64,000 nt of DNA from Trametes villosa (taxonomy: Eukaryota; Basidiomycota; Agaricomycetes; Polyporales; Polyporaceae), in assembly GCA_002964805.2 (NCBI GenBank), contig PUDQ02000047.1, positions 124,001 to 188,000 on the forward strand, given 5' to 3'. Of this stretch, positions 59,206 to 64,000 are shown piece by piece. Both the position numbers and the translations under genes were made by a program. Position 1 is the stretch's first letter, and each line of letters starts with the position of its first letter. The notes under the pieces were generated by a model. The model saw only the letters and a program-made list of their open reading frames with translations, made no database searches and was not told where the DNA came from.

Positions 59206-61357
59206 TTACGCCTGCTGGTGCACCGCCTTGCTCGCCACGAACGCGCAGCTGCTGCTCTCGAGCTGCGGCTCCTCCTCGATCGTGCTCCCGCTCACGTCCG
59301 TGCCCGCGCCCTCCTGCAGCGAGATGCGCAGCCGGCGCGCGGGCGTGTACGCAGGCCACACGGGCGCGCGCGCTAGCTTGTGCGCGTTCGGGTCGCCGCT
59401 ACGCACGAAGGAGAGCCAGTAGGCGATCAGCTCGGACGCGAACGCCTTGTCGATCGGGCGCTGCGGCTGGAACGTCGTCGTGCCGTTGAACCTGCGGGCG
59501 AGCGCGCCGCGTCAGCGATGATCACTTGGTAGGCATATGAAGAGAGCGAGGAGTGTAGCGCGGCTGGTGAAGAGACGAGTACGCACCCAGTCGACGTCCC
59601 GCGGAACATCATCCAGTTCTCCGAGGCGTGGAAGACTGTAGTCGAGCCCGACGTCGGCACGGGCTGGTTGTAGCGGTAGGTGAACGCCTTGCTCTTCCGC
59701 GAGGCCGCAAGGCCGATGATCTCCCGCTGCATCACATTCAGTCCGCCGCCTCAAAAGGACACGGTACCAGTGACAACTCACTCCGCATCGGACAGTGGAG
59801 TCCCCGGTGACGACAGTGAAGCGCTGCGAGTCGGAGTCGAACTGGGATGAGGGGTACTGTTGCAGGTACTCGGCGAGGTCCTCATTGGTGAGGCCCGGGA
59901 AGAACGACTTCAGCCCCGTGGTGATGTTGCTGCCGCCAGCAAGCGTTTCGTTGGAGGTTGCACTTCGAAAGTGTCAGGATCATCGCCGAAGAGGTCATGA
60001 CGAATTGCTGATACGTACCCCACGATCACTGGAACATCTGCGAAACGGCCGTGAAGAAGGGACACTGTCGGTGCCTCCGTGAGGAGCTTGCCGTCGAGCA
60101 CAGGGCGGAAGCCGTTGTATGCGCCGGTACTATTCAGGATCACATTAGCATTAAACGTCGGGGCATGGGCTGCGCGACATGTTCTATCACTCACAAGTTG
60201 TACATCGCCGCGTCCTGAGCGCGTGCTAGTGCGCTTACGCTGGCCTTGCGTAGGCACGCCAAGCGGGATGTGACCGACTCCGAGCCACTGCCGCATCCGG
60301 CCTGCGCAGTGTAGAAGTCGAACAGGGGCTATGGTACCAGCGTCAGCCTGGCAGTCTACAAGGTGAACAGCAGGTAACGACTCACCCGCAGCTTCTCCGG
60401 TTCGAACAGCGGCGCGCGATACACGCTCTGCGCGATTGCCTGGGAGAACAGCTTCTCGCCCTCGTGCGCGACGAGATGCAGCTCCACGGAGGAGCCGCCC
60501 GCGCTCTCGCCGTTGATGGTGACCCGGCGCGGGTCGCCACCGAACGCGTGGATGTGCTGCTGAACCCACTTCAGGGACTGCACTTGGTCGAGGAAGCCCG
60601 CGTTCAGATCCCCGAGCGCGCTGTTGGATAGTTCCGGGGCGGCGAGGAATCCGAAGGAGTCGAGGCGATAGTAGACGGAGACGATGACGACGTTAGGGGA
60701 CTGGTGGATCCAGTCGTCGAAGGGCCAGTTGGCGGGGTTGCCGTATACGTATCCTACGCTACGCTGTTAGTAGTGCTGCGGCGTATCGGCCTTTTCGCGA
60801 ACGTTACTGACCTCCTCCATGAATGTATACCAACACGGGTACTGGAAGACAGAGTTCGGTGAATGACCAGCATCTCTAGAAAACGGACATGAACTTACGG
60901 TTGTCTCCGCTCTTAGCTCCCGCAGGGGCGTATACGTTCACCTTCAGACAGTCCTCACTACCAGCACCTCCAGCTTCACCGCCTGCAACGCGATCACGAG
61001 TTCAGTATGGAGGAGCCTAAATCACATGAAAGGCGTCTGGAGCTCACCTCCGGTGCTCCCCTGGACGCAGAAGTCGGGATTGACATTCGCTGGTACAACC
61101 TTGCCCCTGCTCTCGCGCGCGATACGCGCGGTGTTGAGCGGGAGCGGCGCCCTAAAACGGCGCTCGCCGAGCGGAGGCTCCGCATACGGGAGGCCCAGGT
61201 ACGCGACCGTGTCCGGGTACGAGAGGTTGCCCTGGTACTTTGCGTAGCCCAGGTCAACGACGTTCGGCGGAGCCCTGCCAGTCGAAGCCGCAAAGCCGAG
61301 GACGGGGAGGATGGTGGCCCACACGCTGAGTCGGGAGATTAGATGGGTCCAGGCCAT
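59206..61357 (-). CDS. Secreted type-B carboxylesterase/lipase
   Basis: Nine exons (61357-61048, 60982-60899, 60841-60812, 60753-60386, 60328-60195, 60129-60019, 59962-59782, 59726-59587, 59491-59206) close in frame to 547 aa, the usual family size. It should hydrolyse carboxylic esters outside the cell. A signal peptide (to about LPVLGFAAS) is followed by YLGLPYAEPPLGERRF, SEDCLKVNVY, oxyanion-hole LVYIHGGGY, VSVYYRLDSFGFL, the nucleophile elbow NGESAGGSS (about residue 220) and the catalytic His in FHASENW near the C-terminal part. Cys in EDCL, GCGS and RLAC fit conserved disulfides. Transcribed toward the carboxypeptidase. Confidence 0.93.
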
Positions 61358-62029
61358 GGTCGCGGTGTGCGCTCACGCTGCGGCCGAGATGAGGGGCTGC
61401 GGCGTTTTATACGGGTACCCGCAACTCACCTCTAGCATAGAGGGCTGCCGTCACGACCGCGGCGATGACGAAGAACACGGCGCCTGTACCATATGATGGG
61501 GTCACAAGTAAGTCGCGCGCGGGGGAAGTGGCGATCATCAGACCCGAACGAACCTGCCCGGAGACCGCGCATACTGTCCCCGCTTCTGTTTGGAATCAGC
61601 CTCGCAGAAGCTACAGGGAGTGAATGTAGGGCAGACAGAACATCCTACGGCCCGCGCTTGTACGCGGACTGGGTGCCCGTGGATCTCCGCCACGTGGCAG
61701 AAGGCGGGACCCGGGCTGGCGCGGTGTTTTGTACCTGATGACCACCTTTGCGCCTTCGTAGTAGATTCGCCGCGCCGGCGGCCGCGGATTTTGGGACGTA
61801 TGGTCGGACGAGTGCGCGCCGACGGGCAAAGGATAAAATGTACATCAGAGATTCTGCTAGCTCAAGCACGAGGAGCATTGTGCGCGCTGTGTAGGGTATA
61901 GCCTTGGCAATCTGCGAAAGTGCTAATAGACAACACGCTTAGCGTGAGTATGTCGCGCGTGATAATATTAGAGACGTACGAATGGATCGCGGGCGGGTAA
62001 ACACGCCACGCGGGGGTACACAGGCCACC
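61358..62029. other. Intergenic upstream of the carboxylesterase
   Basis: About 670 bp; presumed promoter of the esterase and 3' flank of the unknown gene. No gene recognised. Confidence 0.45.
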
Positions 62030-63411
62030 TCAACAAAGGAGCAGGCCCTTGTTGCACTCGTCGAGTAAGGCCAGCTTGGCTCCCTTCAGCAGGCGGACCT
62101 TGGCCCCGGGGCTCCTATACGCCCAGGCGTTGAAGATGTTGCGCAGCACCTTGGTATGTGGGGCGTCGTGGTATATCTTGATGTGCGCGGTCTGACAGAG
62201 CGTCGAGCGGGGCGGTTCCAGGGCTTCGTAGGCAGAGTGGTCTTGCGGATGGCTGCTTCGATCTAACGTCGAGTCTAGCTTGTGCGAGCCGACGTAGGAG
62301 AACCCTTCCGCAGGGGATCGTGTGTGCGACGCAGGTGGGTGATAGAACGCGAGGGAGAGCGGGCCTAGGTTGTCCGTGTCCTTCACGTCCAGCATGAACT
62401 GCCAGAAGGTGCGGAGGGCGTCTCTTGTCCACACGATCGTCGGAGAGTCCGGGTTCTTGTACGGTGCTTCCGGTAGAGGGGCCTGTGCGGCGGGAGTGCT
62501 GTCATCTTGAGGGTCCGCGAGGATATATGCAGATGTCGCGCCCTCCCAAGGCAGGTCGCCGCGGACCGGTATGATCCATGCCAAGCGCGTGAACTGGTCT
62601 CCGAGATGGTCCTCCATGGTCGTGTGCGTATGAGGAGGGATTGGTATCGGCCCGTCGGGGTAGAACTCGGCGTGCATGAAGGCTGGCCACGGATTGTCGA
62701 ATGTCAAGAGGCAGGCCTGGAAATGCGGCTAGTAATACTTATTAGTGCTATGCCTTCAATAGTGGATATATGCGGCGCATACATGTGGCAAAACATCGGC
62801 CAAAGACCCTTCGTCCATGCGGGGACGTTTGTAGACGTGGGACACAGACGCGTCGCTGTCATTTTTACGCTTTGTAGCTGACTGATGCGTCTGGTCTGCG
62901 CGCGCCGACGTTGGACTTGTGACATTCGGAACGTCATCCGAGGTTGCGACCGTCTCTTTTTCACGCCGATGCTCAGCGTCCGCAAGCAGTTTGTGTAGAT
63001 GGCCATGGTCGAACGGCTCCATATCCTCCAAGGACCATTGATCCTCTTCAAAATGCAGAGGCTCCCCCCAGTCGAGGTCTTGAATGCATCCAGGCTGGGA
63101 GACGGGTCTTCGTTCACACAGTACATGCGGAGGCGTCGCAGAATATTGCAGTCTGGTTCCCGCGATGCCTATGCAAACAAAAAGTCAGAATTTCTGCTGT
63201 AAAATGAGGATCGACACTCACGGAAGATTGACAAATCTGTGCTCTGTGGAAAGAGCCACCTCGTATCGTCCTGCAGGGAGGTCACCAGCGCTTCGGCGCC
63301 CTCGAGGAGGACTTGGTCCGAGACTGCCCAGTCCGCAGCGTTCTCATGTGAGAATTTATGAACCGTGACGTCCAAGTCCTCCGCGCTGTGAGCATTCACG
63401 AAGTTAGCCAT
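62030..63411 (-). CDS. Uncharacterised protein
   Basis: Three exons (63411-63222, 63168-62783, 62716-62030) close in frame to 420 aa from an ATG encoding MANFVNAHSAEDL. The reading frame stays open upstream of this ATG, with a possible acceptor at about 63461, so a further 5' exon is likely and the start is uncertain. The middle has a basic, NLS-like stretch (ATKRKNDSD and YKRPR). The C-terminal exon is rich in aromatic residues and proline (DNPWPAFMHAEFYPDGP, TTMEDHLGDQF). I recognise no domain. No signal peptide or membrane segment is evident. A nuclear role is only a guess. Confidence 0.6.
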
Positions 63412-63767
63412 CCGAAGAATGTGTACGCAGAGTCGGCTCGAGTACTCGAGCTCGTTGCTGGAGGTGAAGGTTAAGAACAGAGATTGGATGTGGTTTAGCG
63501 CCCAGATCCACGCGCATACATATCTTGGCAAACGTCCCCTGACGTCCCTCAATCCGTGCAAGCATATATGGCGCGGGAAAGCCTGGCATCGACCTGCCAC
63601 GTTCAACGCGACCCCTGCGCGTGAGTAGACTAGCGAGCCAAACCGAGAGTACTGAGAATGTATACCGACCCAAGTAACTGTATACATGCAAATGTCGTTC
63701 ACTAATTATACTGCTGGTGTACTCCAACACCACGACGTGCACAATACCAGCCCGGCCCCCGTCGCTC

Positions 63768-64000
63768 TCAAAAGACGAACATCAGTCCTGTCGTGAGACA
63801 TGCAAGAGAGACAACGAACATCGCGTCCAAGATCGAGAGATGCGACGTCGCGCCGTTGGCAGCCGTGGTCGCGGCAGGGCCCGAGGCTGATGAGTTCGGC
63901 GCGCCCGATGCGGATGGCGTAGTCCCCAGAGAAGCCGAGGACTGGGACGTCGCGCTTGCGACCGTAGTGGCGGTCGCAGTCGCGAGGAAGCTCTCCCAAG
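63768..64000 (-). CDS. 3' end of a second S10 carboxypeptidase (partial)
   Basis: Read on the minus strand, the window edge enters at WESFLATATATT, which matches WESFLATATAAT in the C-terminus of the carboxypeptidase at 56.3-58.8 kb. A Ser/Thr/Ala-rich stretch follows, then ANGATSHLS and a hydrophobic end (FVVSLACLTTGLMFVF) stopping at 63768. That end looks like a GPI-anchor signal, so this enzyme is probably held at the cell surface. Most of the gene lies outside the window. Confidence 0.8.
   Translation of the reverse strand, partial: WESFLATATATTVASATSQSSASLGTTPSASGAPNSSASGPAATTAANGATSHLSILDAMFVVSLACLTTGLMFVF

Noticed and set aside
1..64000. tRNA, rRNA, CRISPR or intact transposon
   Set aside because: No cloverleaf-like gene, repeat-spacer array, long terminal repeats or transposase motifs were recognised by reading; a tool-based scan would be needed to exclude small tRNAs.

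Overview
This is a 64-kb piece of a fungal nuclear chromosome, most likely from a mushroom-forming basidiomycete (polypore-like Agaricomycetes). The reasons are dense spliced genes with 45-75-nt introns, a HET-domain protein, fungal MCM4, mitochondrial Obg, UPF3, S10 carboxypeptidase and type-B carboxylesterase genes, and a large family of F-box/leucine-rich proteins of the kind expanded in these fungi. All gene models were built by hand from splice signals. Almost all close in frame from start to stop across every exon; exceptions are stated.

Layout. 0-10.9 kb: F-box gene A (+), a decayed gene, F-box gene B (-), aspartic-protease-like gene P1 (+) and a truncated copy of the mcm4 3' end (-). 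11-20.5 kb: F-box C (-), a HET-domain gene (+), a second, more decayed mcm4 fragment (-) and F-box D (-). 21-27.9 kb: mitochondrial Obg GTPase MTG2 (-) and intact MCM4 (+), divergent from a 103-bp shared promoter. 28.3-40.3 kb: P2 (-), F-box E (+), a decayed gene, F-box F (-), F-box G (+). 41-44 kb: an unrelated F-box gene and a DHH phosphoesterase. 46.5-49.3 kb: P3 (+). 50-55 kb: UPF3 (-) and F-box H (-). 56-64 kb: S10 carboxypeptidase (+), carboxylesterase (-), an unknown gene (-), and the 3' end of a second S10 gene (-).

Two observations stand out. First, the left 10.9 kb and the 27.6-37.8 kb block have the same five elements in the same order but inverted (F-box I, decayed gene, F-box II, protease, mcm4 3' end), with near-equal spacing. 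The window is therefore built round an old inverted segmental duplication of about 10 kb. The right arm holds the intact mcm4, so it is probably the source. Second, P1-P3 form a family of highly divergent pepsin-fold proteins without signal peptides. Their first active-site motif reads DTA instead of DTG, the second is canonical (DTGS/DSGS), and the residues just after the first catalytic Asp-Thr come from a 13-nt micro-exon kept in all three copies.

In each duplication arm a protease gene sits head-to-head with a class-II F-box gene. An F-box adaptor with a cytosolic protease-fold partner, near a HET gene, would suit a self/non-self or protein-turnover module. That link is inference from gene order only. 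No tRNA, rRNA, CRISPR or intact transposon was recognised.
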